This document shows positions 20,814 through 32,022 of a stretch of 64,000 bases of DNA, piece by piece. The notes beneath the pieces are model-generated. The model made no database searches. It saw only the letters and a list, made by a program, of their open reading frames with translations, and had not been told where the DNA came from. The translations under genes and the position numbers were made by a program. This DNA comes from Kingdonia uniflora (lineage: Eukaryota; Streptophyta; Magnoliopsida; Ranunculales; Circaeasteraceae), in NCBI GenBank assembly GCA_014058105.1, contig JACGCM010000685.1, forward strand, positions 248,001-312,000. Reading direction: 5' to 3'. Positions within the stretch are counted from its first letter, which is position 1. The number at the start of each line of letters is the position of its first letter.

Positions 20814-21521
20814 CCTTCCACATGCTATTTCTCTCCCTCTTATATGAACCTTCATCTATTAAATATACAAGTGTCAAAAGTAATATAAATCCCTTAACAT
20901 TGCTTCATGGTCATGAAGCCACAAGGACCGTAACCAGTTCGCAATTTTTTCAAAATTATTACATTATTTTAGTTGTTACTTCTATTTGTTGGGTGTGTGA
21001 TATTATATATTGAAACCTATTGATAAACAAAAAAAAAATCAATTTTCAATATACCCCGCACAAAATACGGGTGTGGAAAAATAGTAACGGCAAACAGGGG
21101 CCGAATCCACGGAAGTTGACGTACAAAAAATTAATTCTACCAATCAAACTAATAACGATTATCAAACTATTTTTTAGAAAAGTTTTTGACTCTAAAGTAC
21201 TAACTTGGTAAAAATGTTAAGAAGATGACTTGGACTTTGGATCACCTCTGACTTGGCTTGCTAAAACAATGTTATAACGATAGATTCTATCCACATGTAA
21301 TAGTTTTGGCTAGGCCTATCTGGGTCTATGATATAGGATTTATGGATGAAACCGTGGGTAAGAACTACATTATTCATGGACAATCGGATCTAGGGTTTTT
21401 ATACTCCTCTCCATGGCTAGGTGGAGAACATCAACCCTAGTAATCTAGAGTCATCTTTAAGCGTGAAAACAACCGAATGTGATTAATCCAACGTCTTCCT
21501 CATATTCATAGTAACTTATAG

Positions 21522-21811
21522 TTGTCATGGCTAGATCATTAATTCTTCATAACTATGAATAAGAAATTGGAGATTCATTATAGATCTAAACTACTATTAA
21601 CTTATCCTTAGCCTTAGCCAAGGAGAATAGCTCTCCATTTATAGTCTTGATCACAATTTAAGTAATTATCATGGCTAGATCATCAATTCTTCCTAACTAT
21701 GAATCAGAAATTGAAGATTCATTCTAGATCTAAACTACTATTAACTTATCATTAGCCTTAGCCATGGAGACTAGCTCTCCATTAATAGTCTTGATCAGAG
21801 CTTAAGTAATT
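21522..21811 (+). repeat. Tandem duplication, 144-bp period, two copies
   Basis: 'TCATGGCTAGATCAT' starts both copies (about 21525 and 21669), and 'AGATCTAAACTACTATTAAC' and 'AAGTAATT' recur at a constant offset of 144 bp. The copies are very similar. No ORF is shared. Confidence 0.85.
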
Positions 21812-21928
21812 AACTACAAGCATAAAAATAAAGATATATATACGAACTACTAATAAACTTAAGCTTTATTGACTCCAGTCCAATCTAAGATGAAAAATGC
21901 ATCGAATTGCTTTCTTATTTATAGGAGA

Positions 21929-21960
21929 CTAGCTTATGAGCCCGTGCTACGCACGAATGC
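21929..21960 (-). mobile_element. Helitron-like 3' terminus
   Basis: Read on the minus strand, a GC-rich hairpin (CGTGC-GTA-GCACG, 21943-21955) is followed about ten bases later by CTAG (21929-21932) and then T. A short hairpin roughly 10 nt before a CTRR end, with insertion before T, is the diagnostic 3' end of plant Helitrons. The element body would extend to higher coordinates. I did not find its 5' TC end, so its length is undefined and the call rests on the terminus alone. Confidence 0.45.
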
Positions 21961-22363
21961 TTCAAATCATAAGAGTAGCTAAATTTAGGCTAGGAATTAC
22001 GTAATAAGTTAATAATATAGCCAAAACCCAATATTTTAGTCAAAGCACAATCTTTATTCGCACGACTTTAATTTGGTACACAAATTCAGACTTTACAAAA
22101 ATACATAACTTTATAGTGATACAAATTCATTGCTCGATTCCCTTTTTATCTTTTTTTGGTCCCTATATGTGTTCATAAGTTTTTTACACGAAGAACAGAA
22201 AAACTCTACACGATAATAAAGCCTCTTGACTCTAAAATTTCTCCTCTTCTTAATTTTCTTTCCAAAGAGTTATTGCATTTGCATAATCCAATGTTGCTTT
22301 CGGCTCTTCAATGTCCCTACAGTAAGAATATATACATTATCATTTCATTCCACAAACATATAT

Positions 22364-22690
22364 GACACATTCAACATGAAATGAATTTATAACAAATGTT
22401 GCTATAACATGACCGATAAATCTCATAACTCTTTGTAGCGTTGGGAAAATAGAGCTTGAAGGGTTTATAATTGCCTTGTAAAAGTGTAAATTCATAAGAA
22501 TGAATAGATGTACACAGACATATATGACACATTAAACATGAAATAAATTTATAACAAATGTTGCTACAACATGACCGATAAATCTCATAGCTCTCTGTAG
22601 CATTGGGCAAATAGAGCTTGAAGGGTTTATAATTGTCTTGTAAAAGTGTAAATTCATAAGAATGAATAGATGTACTGATATATTTATGAA
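22364..22690 (+). repeat. Tandem duplication, 162-bp period, two copies
   Basis: 'GACACATTCAACATGAAAT' at 22364 recurs as 'GACACATTAAACATGAAAT' at 22526. The following 150 bp match closely, including 'AGAGCTTGAAGGGTTTATAA'. The duplication produces a repeated minus-strand open frame (22371-22694), which I regard as a by-product. Confidence 0.88.
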
Positions 22691-23327
22691 ACATAAATTG
22701 GCAGCAAGAACATAAATTTCTAAGAAACTTATGTATGATATAAGAGAATGTTATATTACATATTGAAGTTAATGATAAATGTCTAAAAATAAAGAAATGC
22801 TACTAACCGTTAGTAAATAAGAAATCAAGTCTATCAAAATGATACTTTTAGGTGTATTAATTTTGCATATTTCTACGCCTATCACATATCTAAATGCACA
22901 CTCTTAGGACCAATAAAATTGTGCATTTTGAGAGGTTGTAGTGTGTTTACAAAGTTTGATCTCCATATATTGCACTTAAATAAAGTTAAGTAGTTTTAGT
23001 GTCTAATGAAAATAATTATTAGTTAACGGTTAATGGAATTATTTTTTAGAATATTGAGATGCAAAATTATGGCAATATAATTGACACATGTAACTAAGTC
23101 AGAATTTTGTTGCTTGTAATTAATTTAGTACAAATGTAGAGCTAAGTGCAATTACTTAGGTAAACATATATTGTCGGGACTACAAAAAATTGCACATTAC
23201 ACAGTATGCATAGAAATTCCTAATTTGTAAATTGTAATGTCCCGACTATGAGGCAATTTTTTGTTGTTGTTGCAATTAAGTAGGTTGTGTGTTTGGGGTG
23301 CATTTAGATAGGTTTCATTGTAATAAC

Positions 23328-23477
23328 CTATGGGTAACACTCCAAAGTGAGCCTTATTTATATTTTTGGAAAATGTGCTAGGGGTAGAGCTCCAAACTAA
23401 GGCTTATTTACACTCTTGGGAAAGGTCCTAGGAGTAGTGCCTTAATGTAAGGCTTACTTATACTCTTGGAATATGCA
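23328..23477 (+). repeat. Degenerate 50-bp tandem repeat, three copies
   Basis: Units start near 23328, 23378 and 23428 with 'CTATGGGTA', 'CTAGGGGTA' and 'CTAGGAGTA'. Each continues with '...GGCTTATTTA..CTCTTGG' or a close variant. The copies are diverged but the period is constant. Confidence 0.75.
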
Positions 23478-24140
23478 TTTCTTATCAAATAATCTCTCTC
23501 ACAAAACTGAATGTTTAGATCATATCAAACTCTTTTTTCATACAATAGTTTCTAATTTGAGAAAGAACAAAATTTCCCCAACATGTAATAAGTGCATATC
23601 CGCTGAAGGCATTAAATCATGTGCGGTGTAACCCAAATCTAGCCAAAGTGGGCAAAACAAATAATTTGATGAGATCTTTCACCCACCTACATAGAAGAGA
23701 GAGTCTTCTCAATCCAATTTGTTCGTATTTCATGTTTCTCCTCTCTTTTTTGTGAGTCAAATACTATTTTGAGAATTAATGCTAAATAAATATATAATCA
23801 GTAGAAAAAAATCCAAATAAATCATATTTCCTTAATTTACATTTTGTATTGAGTAACAATCAATATAGACTCATCTAAGTAATCCTTACTTCTTAATTTG
23901 CCTTTTGTATTCATCAATAGGATATAATCTCTTCAAAGTTGTGGCATTCTTACCAAAAGAGAATAATTGCAAAAATCAAGTAGCAAGATATCAAACTATT
24001 CTTTCCACTTTTATTTTTCGCAAAACAAATATTCTTTCTACTTCAATAACATTTGTTGCATAATAATATGCTTTTGACGATACGAGACATTTACCCCAGT
24101 CATCATATCTACCACGATTAGACTTGTCATATCTATTACG

Positions 24141-25421
24141 GTAATGAATGATTGGGTCATTTGCCAACTTGACGTAAAAAATGTATTTCTTCATGGAAAG
24201 CTCGAAGAAACGGTCTACATGGAGCAACCGTCGGGCTTCGCTCACCCTAATTATCCTGATTATGTTTGTTTCCTTAAACGAACATTATATGGCCTTAAAC
24301 AAGCACCAAGAGCATGGTTTGATCGTCCTTCTCTCTCTCTCTTTCTTCTAGGTTTGGATTTTTACTGGATTCTTCATTATTCATTTTCTGTTGTTCTCTT
24401 GGAGTTAGATTGATGCTCATTTATGTTGATGACATCCTTATTACGGGGTCCAATCCTTAACTTATTTTAGATCTCATTCTTAAGCTTAGAAAAGAATGAT
24501 CTCGGCAATTTACATTTTTTCTTAGGGATAGAGGTAATTCGCACTTCTACTGGCCTATACTTGTCCCAAGCAAACTATGTTCTTGAAGTTTTGGATCGTC
24601 CTTCTATGGTCGCCTGCAAGCCTATTTCTACTCCTCTACCACATAAGCATCACTTACACCTTTAAAGAGACTCCCATTTAGGACCTGATGATGTTGCCTT
24701 TTATTAAAGTCTCGTCAGAGCACTTTAATATCTTACTTTAACTTGTCTTGATTTGTCATTCGCGGTCAATCTCATATGCCAGTTTATGCATTCTCCGTCT
24801 TTATCACATTTGCAAGCCGTTAAGAAGATTCTACGCTATGTCAAAGGTACTATTTCACACGGGTTTCATATTCTTCGACAAAGTTCATGTCATTTGTACA
24901 TTTTTAGTTATGAGGATTGGGCAGGATGCATGGATGCACGATGCTCTACCACGGGGCTTTGCATTTTTCTTGGTGCAAATTGTATTTCATGGCGTGCAAA
25001 AAAATAACCGACAGTTGCACGGTCAAGTGCTGAAGCGAAATACCGTGTTATGGCTATTACAGCTGCAGAGTTGACATAGATTACCTTTCTTCTTCGAGAT
25101 GTGGGTGTCACTATTCCTCATGCTCATATTCTTTTCTCTGACAATATTAGTGCACTATACCTTACTACTAACCCTGTATTCCATTCTCAAATGAAGCATA
25201 TAGAACTCGATTATCATTTTGTATGTGAGAAAGTCGCAAAAGGCACTCTGAACACAAAGTTTGTCCCTTCAACTGACCAACTACCTGACATTTTCACTAA
25301 GGCCTTAAATAAAGATTCCTTCAAAGATCTACGTACCAAACTCGGTGTTCAATTCATTGACCTCTTTCGCTTACGGGGGAGTGATAAAGATAAACTTACA
25401 CTTGAAGGGGTAATCTTATGA
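24141..25421 (+). pseudogene. Ty1/copia polyprotein remnant (reverse transcriptase and RNase H)
   Basis: The fragment begins abruptly inside reverse transcriptase: 'QLDVKNVFLHGKLEETVYME', then 'LYGLKQAPRAWF'. The catalytic 'LIYVDDILITGS' lies near 24420-24450, reached through frame changes. Then come 'ANYVLEVLDR', 'AVKKILRYVKGT' and the RNase H motifs 'SWRAKK' (24990s), 'SSAEAKYR' (25025-25050), 'SDNISALYLTTNPVFHSQMK' and 'HIELDYHFV'. It finishes with 'STDQLPDIFTKAL' and the natural C-terminus. Gag, protease and integrase are absent. At least four frameshifts or stops make it dead. The 5' breakpoint is near 24140. Confidence 0.93.
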
Positions 25422-25610
25422 TGATCCATCTCTTAATTGAGAAGTCAATGATTTGGTAGATGAACGGATTGCAACCTTCTGTGTATGTGAAGAGATTTGT
25501 AACTTTCACATTTATTTTTATTTGTAACCCAGAAGATTATAAATAAGATAACTTGTAGCAGATCCAAGAATACTAGACTACTTGTTTCCATGTATACAAT
25601 TATCTTTCTT
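25382..25610 (+). repeat. Probable 3' LTR of the truncated copia element
   Basis: A purine tract (ACGGGGGAG) at about 25373-25381, overlapping the pol C-terminus, is immediately followed by TGATAAAG. This is how copia 3' LTRs usually begin. The sequence has polyadenylation-like A/T-rich motifs and a 'TTATCTTTCTTCTAC' end near 25610. There is no 5' LTR in the window, so both boundaries are estimates. Confidence 0.5.
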
Positions 25611-25636
25611 CTACGATAGCGTCAATTCTGAAGTGT

Positions 25637-25660
25637 GTATATATATATATATATATACAT
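25637..25660. repeat. AT microsatellite
   Basis: A simple (TA)n run. A second lies at 27548-27568. They roughly bracket the unclassified region between them. Confidence 0.85.
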
Positions 25661-25790
25661 TAACACAAATTGTACCATGATGTGAGATTACCATATGCAT
25701 TGCCCTATGAAAGGGGGTTAGATCTAATCAAAACGGCTAATAAACTAAAAACAAATAAACTGAGGTTTTATATTATAAACAGTTAATTTT

Positions 25791-25911
25791 AAACAGTAAA
25801 AATAGTTACTATTCAGATCATACAAAACTTAAATAGTAAAAATAGTTACTATTTAGATCATACAAAACTAAAACAAAAAAAACAATAAAAACACTTACTA
25901 TTCAGATCATA
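25791..25911 (+). repeat. 40-bp tandem repeat, three copies
   Basis: Units of 'AGTAAAAATAGTTACTATT' plus 'AGATCATACAAAAC' start at 25791, 25830 and about 25870. The third is degenerate. They lie in the non-coding part of the minus-strand element suspected between 25.7 and 27.5 kb. Confidence 0.8.
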
Positions 25912-26269
25912 GAAGAACTTTGCCGTTCTTTCTAAAAGTATGTAGCCAGAGGCTACCCAGCTGTTTTATGAGAAAGTAACATATACCGTTTTTCATACAA
26001 GAGGAATACTAGGTAGAGCTGCTAGTCAACAGCCGTTGGCTTATACGTCCCTAGGGAAGACTGGTCTATAATACTTGGAATGGAACAGACTAATTCAGAT
26101 GATCAAACAAACTAAAATATACAGATATACAAACTAAAACATAAACTAAGATTATGAGGTTGCCCTTTCAGGCCCTCTCACCTATGAAGACACCCACAGG
26201 GGTGTGTGTGCACTATGTGAACATAATATAAACAAACTTTAGAACTTTATTTAGATAATAGTAGAAGAC

Positions 26270-26350
26270 TTACAGAGGGTGGAAGATGTACAGTGGTAGC
26301 TTACAGAGTACAATAGTAGCTTACAGATGACAGTGGTAGCTTACAGATAG
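26270..26350 (+). repeat. Short tandem repeat of CAGTGGTAGCTTACAGA
   Basis: The unit occurs about three times in succession at 26290, 26310 and 26329 with small variations. Confidence 0.75.
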
Positions 26351-26466
26351 GAGTACAAACTTAAAATTGAGAACTGAACTTAGAAAACAAGAGTGGAAAA
26401 TGAAAATATTTGCGTACATAAAACTGAGTCTTCGAGCTCCTTATATAGATGAGGTAAGTGGTTGTC

Positions 26467-26586
26467 AAGTCTCACATAGTGGTCTTTGGGTCCCACATAG
26501 TGGTCTTCGAGTCCCATATAGTGGTTGGTCCCACAAAGTGGTTGGTGGATCCCACATAGTGGCTGGTGGATCCCACATAGTGGTTG
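26467..26586 (+). repeat. Minisatellite of CCCACATAGTGGT units
   Basis: Six or so irregular copies of 'CCCACATAGTGGTTGGTGGAT' or its parts are arrayed here. They generate a repeated His/Pro/Leu/Cys-rich open frame on the minus strand that is probably not a real protein. Confidence 0.8.
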
Positions 26587-26809
26587 CTTTTGACTTTTGA
26601 AAAAAGTGATGACGGAGGAATTCAAAGTGTTATTCTTCGGCGAAGTGTTCTGCGGGTCAGTATTTTTCTTAGTGTTATCCTTCGGCAGAGTATTCTGAGG
26701 GTCCCACAAGATTAGGACACTGATAATTACTGCTTGAGTCGACATACTGAGTGTTGAAGTACTGTTGAGAGCTGAATTACTATTGTGCCGGAAAAGAAGT
26801 TGTGATCAA

Positions 26810-27480
26810 TTATCCGGGGTGTATAAGAATTATTGCTTTCGAAGTGTCGATGCTCGTGGCTTTGGCTTTTCCCTTTACTGTATTTTTGAGCTGCTGTTCT
26901 TTGACTTCTATCATGGCGTCCCAGTAGTCTTCCATAATGGCTTCAGAAGATTTTACAGAGGTCATATCTTCGTCTGCATAGGGGTTTTGGCTTTCTCCTG
27001 GTTGGCAAAATTGCTGACTGGAGTTTTCTTTGGGTAATTCGGATGCCTGTGATGTTGTAGCCGCTTGTGATTCTTGGGATGTTGTGGTTACTACAAACTG
27101 GTCCATGACCAGATGTTCCTCTTCGGTTAAACTAGGATATTGATCCTTAATTGAATCCAGTAAAAGCTGGAAGACATTAGTCGAAGATACGAGTGTACCA
27201 ACTGTTTGTTGATGTTCTGTTTTAGAAGCTAAAACATATTCTTCGGTTGTTTTGTTGACTAATGCAACAACTCGTTCTGTTTCAAACCCATCCTACCATT
27301 TATAAAAGAAGGTGCGCTAGAGAATGGGGAGTTTCAGATCATCAATACATATTTTGATGTCCCACTTCAAGATCCATGTGATTTGGAATTCAGTAAAATA
27401 CCATAAGGTATTTCTGCCAATAGGTGGATTAGTTACAGTTTTACCCTTGAGCTTGGGATGAAATTCATACCAAAGGGTAA
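26810..27480 (-). pseudogene. Unclassified retroelement-like ORF remnant
   Basis: Read on the minus strand, one frame can be followed from about 27480 to the stop at 26810. It runs 'WYFTEFQITWILKWDIK', 'RTFFYKW', 'DGFETERVVALVNKTTEEYV', 'LLLDSIKDQYPSLTEEEHL', and then a Ser/Thr/Gln-rich tail starting 'MDQFVVTTTSQESQAATTS'. Two in-frame TAG codons interrupt the W-rich part. The layout (aromatic core, then a low-complexity polar tail, next to repeats) recalls ORFs of plant LTR elements or endogenous pararetroviruses. I cannot name the family and claim no function. Confidence 0.4.
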
Positions 27481-27569
27481 AGGGATTCTGAAGTGTTTAT
27501 CAGTGTTATATTCAGAAGTGTATATAGATCCAACCCCGTTTTGATTATATATATATATATATATTTGAC

Positions 27570-27990
27570 CAATTGACGCTAACTGGAGTTATATTCAACA
27601 ATTGTGCTCTTTTTTGCTATTCAAGCCCTCATCCTAAGAATTGTCTTATAGTTTTTCCATTTAATTGTAGTTTGTTTGGCAATATTTTAATCTTTTATTT
27701 GGGTTAAAGAGTCACGCGTAAAGCAAATTCTTGTTTAACATTTACGCGACAATGTCATCTGGCCCGATCACGACATATTTAACCAGCTTTGACGAGTTGT
27801 TGCAATAATGGCATAATGCATGTTTGGCTAGTAGAAAGCCAATAATAAAGTAGAAAAGGTTGTTTGCAAATATAATATTTTTGATTTAAAAAAAGTTAGT
27901 TATACTCCTAATAAAAATCTTATTAATCGTATGGAACCTGATACGAACTCAAACATCTCTATGCAAAGTCCACTGTGTTATTTTTGGTGA
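27570..27990. other. AT-rich non-coding stretch
   Basis: Nothing recognisable. Confidence 0.5.
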
Positions 27991-27997
27991 GGAAAAC

Positions 27998-28470
27998 TTA
28001 TCTTTTGCGGCGGTTATCACAAAGACAAATCACAATGTCAATGTAACCGCCGTCACATTTCACTATTGAGATTGATTGATCAAAGAAATGATATATAGCC
28101 ACATTCTTATTGATAGCTATGGAGGTCTGGTAATATACAAAGTTGATGCTACAAGGGTCGTACTTAATAGTAGATTCAAGGAATACCAATTTAATAAATT
28201 TGTATAAAACTTCTGGTACGTTATTTATGGTGAACTCTCCGGAAGGCCCGGTTTGATGCAAACCATAACCTACTTTAAGGTATTTTATGGTTGGTAATTG
28301 AATTGCTTGACAAAGATAAGAGGATTAATTTGCGAATGGTTGGTCATATTTTGCCAACCTAGGAGTGACCCATCTTAGATCGTGAGGGATATGAACTTGC
28401 AGAGTTATTTATATGTCTCCAGTTAAAGAATATTTTGTATGGTTATCGCCCCATGTTATCTAAAAGATAG
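27998..28470 (-). other. Degraded unrecognised ORF
   Basis: The 87-codon frame at 27998-28261 continues upstream in the same frame to about 28470 with only a few stops: 'VHIPHDLRWVTPRLAKYDQP', then 'KYLKVGYGLHQTGPSGEFTI' and 'EVLYKFIKLVFLESTIKYDP'. It reads like genuine but decayed protein. I know no matching family. A relic of a transposon or of an integrated virus is possible, and so is chance. Confidence 0.25.
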
Positions 28471-28479
28471 ATATGGTGT

Positions 28480-29790
28480 CTTGTGGTTACACTGATTTAT
28501 TTTTTAACTTCAAGTATTGTGAGAATGCTATCAAGAAGAATAAGTAGACTATGATAAAAATCAATGCTAAAAACATTTCAATTACATTCGGAGTGCCTAC
28601 CTTATTGTGTTTTGTTAAATATTTAAAATATTGAAGAATTGGTGTTGACAAGGAAGTATATATTTAGTAAAAATAGTTGTTGAGGAATGTTTTGGCCTTT
28701 GAGAAAATGACATTTATTTTTTAAGGTAGTTGTTGATAACCGAGAATATGAATATCAGTGAGGAGTTACTACATCCCAAAGGGATTTGAAAGAGTGAGTG
28801 TTTTAATAGATGCCAATTAACTCCATTATATTGGATTTTTTTAGAGGTCTACATGTTTCAATTGCCATTCCGGTAGAATGTATTTGAAAGAAAAATTAAA
28901 AATAAGTGATTTATCAGTTGTGATTGATTAAAAAAATATATACGGAGAATCTCAATGAGCACTCTCATGTCAACATCCATGTGTACACTCGACTCCAGTT
29001 AATAGGGTTAAAGGTAATGAAATCTTTTTGCCTAAAAAATGGCAAAAAATGTAATGGAATCATGGAATATATCAGATTCTAGATATACTTTTCTCTTAAT
29101 ATGCAACATTGCACCTGAATTAAGAAGACCATGGGGTGTCAACCTAGATGGGATGTCATGTTTTATCATTAATGATGTATTTTACCTACTACTTTTTCTG
29201 GATATGATGATTGTATACTCTATATCTCTGTACTCTTTTACACTTTATTAATAAAATACAAAATGCTTACCTAACATAAAAATTAAATGTGAAAATTTGT
29301 GAAAATGGTCTCGTATTGCATAGAACATTCACATCGGGCGTATTCCAATTTTACTACCTTGAACCCCATTAACCGATTGGAGTAAAGTGTACACAACAGG
29401 TTTGACATGTGAGACTATCCCATAAGTGCTGATATAGATCGATGTATCATTATAAAGTATCCTCGAGTGTGCATTGGGGGTACAAAAAGGTCTAATATCC
29501 CCTAGGGCGGATTTGATTTATGATTTAGTTTTTTATTTTGAGAATAAGATGCAATACTTGGGGTGGAATACATGTTTAGTTCACAAAACATCTTTATATC
29601 AAAACCAAAATTCCAAAATTCGACTTAGTTTATTTATAAAAATTCCAAATTAAAAATGATTTGATTATTTAAGATTGAAGCATGTGGTTATGAGTGAAAT
29701 TCGATTTCAAGTCTTACATATCAATACTTGTTACATCGAGTATGCTATTTTATCTTCATTTCTATAGTAAAATGCCTATCTATTATTCAA
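28480..29790. other. AT-rich non-coding stretch
   Basis: No supported gene or repeat. A 70-codon frame at 29039-29251 has a hydrophobic tail but no support. Confidence 0.45.
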
Positions 29791-29796
29791 AATTTA

Positions 29797-30419
29797 GGGA
29801 GTGTTTGTTTTTTGGCTTATTGCTTACTGCTTACTAAAGTGCTTAAATAGGGTATTAAGCGCTTGAAGTGGTACTTCTTTTTTGGCTTACTAGCCAGTAA
29901 ACAATTGCTAGTAAGCCAAAACTAGTAAGTTGTTTTGACTAGCTTCCTAGCCATTCAACACTTCTTTTTATTTTTCTCCCTATAGTGCCCTTCATTACTT
30001 GCGGAAAGATTGGCAAAAGACTCGCGGAAAATCTGAACAAATATTTTTTTTTCTCTCTCTTCGCCCCTCCCCCATCCCCCCTACTCCCTATCCTTTCTCG
30101 ATTCTCTCTAATTTGCAAGTTTACAAACACTCTATCTTAACTCCCTTGCAAACAAACATTCAACTATTGAGAAAATTATTTGGATTGAGAAATATGTATA
30201 TGTGATGGAAAGGTGGCGGCAACGGTGGTGGTAATAGTAGTAATATTTCTAGTTATTTAATTCAAAGCGTAATGTTTCAACTTGTGCTATTTTTATAACA
30301 AGGGTATTTAAGGCATCTATTAGCATTTTTCACTTTTTAAAAAGAAAATGCCATAACATTCAGTACTTCAAAACTTCAGCATTCAACAATGAGCATTTTG
30401 TGCTTAAAAACAATCACCC
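29797..30419 (+). mobile_element. Tourist-like MITE (PIF/Harbinger superfamily)
   Basis: The 623-bp element begins GGGAGTGTTTGTTTTTT. It ends with AAAAACAATCACCC, whose reverse complement is GGGTGATTGTTTTT. It is flanked by TTA (29794-29796 and 30420-30422). GGG...GTTTG ends with a 3-bp TTA duplication are typical of PIF/Harbinger-derived MITEs. No transposase lies inside. The Harbinger transposase relic at 1-695 shows that the superfamily was present in this genome. Confidence 0.8.
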
Positions 30420-30755
30420 TTAGAGTGAGATCACACTTAATTATTGACATTGTGATCTTCGCTAATAGTAGATTAATCGGTTTACAGGTTTTCAAAATGC
30501 AAACTTCTTCTGAATCCCTTTTCAATTTCCCTCTCACCCCCTTGAATTTTTCTTCAAATCCCTCCTCCTTTGCCACTTCTCATTCTCACCATATCCTTTT
30601 ATCTTCCTCAAAATTCTCTCTCATGGTCCTCCATTCAAGTCTCGCACCAACTTCCGCAACCTCCGTCTCATCACTGACTCACTAGTGAAGACTGCATGAT
30701 GAACTTTTGGTCGTTTCCTCACAGCGTTGTGCTATACTAATTTTAGCCAGGTTTC

Positions 30756-30983
30756 ACCATAGTTTAAAATGCCAGGGCTTTTTCAAATACCATTCAGTAA
30801 GCTGGAAATGAAAAAAATGGTTTATATTTTCATGATATTATTAGTGGTTTCTTATACCCTTAAATATGGCAGTAAATCACCAAAATATCGTGTATTTACC
30901 TAATTTATCGGTAAATACTGTGAATGTATCACGATATTTTGGGATTTCTCATGTTATCGTGGCTTTTCCTTTTAAACCATGGT
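30756..30983 (+). repeat. Fold-back repeat, possible MITE
   Basis: The ends ACCATAGTTTAAAA and TTTTAAACCATGGT are near-perfect inverted repeats. Inside, AAAATATCGTG (30882-30892) pairs with CACGATATTTT (30930-30940), and TATTTACC with GGTAAATA. I found no target duplication, so the superfamily is undetermined. Confidence 0.5.
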
Positions 30984-31139
30984 TACAAAGATTAGGCTTT
31001 TTGATGTAATTCGATTGTTCCCAAACTTTTCAACATAATTAAAATGATAAGACAAGACATGGTAAAAAAATTACAAAACAACTTTAACTATTATCAGAGA
31101 ATGAACACGATCCTATTTTACGTGCCAAACTCGTTCAAT

Positions 31140-32022
31140 AGCTGATGTCGATCTTGATCCGACTCAAGAATCAGATAATACTATAGGTAGTGAAATGAAT
31201 GATGACGATGACGATGATGGTGGTACAGGAGGATCCTATAATACTGGTAATCTAGGTAGTAACTCGGGTAACACCAGTCAGGGTAATATTATTGAAAGGG
31301 GTTACACATCAAGTCAAGAAGGTTACATATCGTTTACCGAAGAGGCCAATTTTGACCATGCAACTTAAGACTCCAATCACAGTTCTCATAGTACAATAGG
31401 ATCCAATAATATTAGTAATCCAGGTAGTAACTCGGGTAACACTAGTCGGGGTAATATCATTGAAAGGGGTTACCTGTCAAGTCAAGAGGGTTACATACCG
31501 TTTATCGAAGAGGCCGACTTCGACCATGCAACTTAAGACTCCAATCACGGTTCTTGTGGTATAGCAGGATCCTATAATATTGGTAATTCAGATAACAACT
31601 TGGGTAATACTAGTCAAGGTAATATCATTGAAAGGGGTTACCCGTCAAGTCAAGGGGGTTACATACCGTTTATCGAAGAGGCTGACTTTGACCATGCAAC
31701 TCAAGACTCCAATCACGGTTCTCGTCAAAGATAAACTAATTGGGGAAACCAAAAAGGTCGAACGGGAAGGTCACAAAGAAGATTTGGGTCAGGTTCATCT
31801 CATTGGAGTTATGATGTGGGTTCTCTTTCATCGTACTTTGATGGCATAAGCACGGGCAATAGTTATTACCCACATCCGTCCACTTTTGATGTTCAGCAAA
31901 ACGACCCGGGGGTCTTTTTGGTAACGCAAATTCGTACATTGATACGTCATCTTATGAGTACGGATATGGTCAAGGAAAATAATCACAGTCTTCGAGACAA
32001 CATTATACGTACAAACGTATAG
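31140..32022 (+). pseudogene. C-terminal tail of a decayed ORF with 56-codon tandem repeats
   Basis: The frame starts near 'DVDLDPTQESDNTIGSEMND' and a poly-Asp run. It then passes through three 168-bp units (31231-31398, 31399-31566, 31567-31734), each encoding a Gly/Asn/Ser-rich block with 'GNTSQGNIIERGY', 'SSQEGYI' and 'EEADFDHAT.DSNH'. It ends in a Ser/Tyr/Gly-rich tail to 32022. Copies 1 and 2 share an in-frame TAA after FDHAT, where copy 3 has CAA. An acidic, Gly/Ser-rich C-terminus of this kind is seen in plant hAT-type BED/DUF659 proteins, but no catalytic or dimerisation domain is visible, so that link is a guess. Confidence 0.45.
31231..31734 (+). repeat. 168-bp tandem repeat, three copies
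   Basis: GGATCC starts each copy at 31231, 31399 and 31567, exactly 168 bp apart. 'ATTGAAAGGGGTTAC' and 'GACCATGCAACT' are conserved within each. The period is a multiple of three, so the reading frame is preserved. Confidence 0.92.

Noticed and set aside
22371..22694. 107-codon minus-strand frame with internal repeat
   Set aside because: The repeat is a 162-bp DNA duplication; the peptide has skewed Tyr/Cys/Ser content and no start context.
21522..23477. Possible CRISPR-like array
   Set aside because: The duplications here are two or three long adjacent copies without spacers, in eukaryotic DNA.
26380..26745. 121-codon minus-strand His/Pro/Leu/Cys-rich frame
   Set aside because: It is produced by the CCCACATAGTGGT minisatellite.
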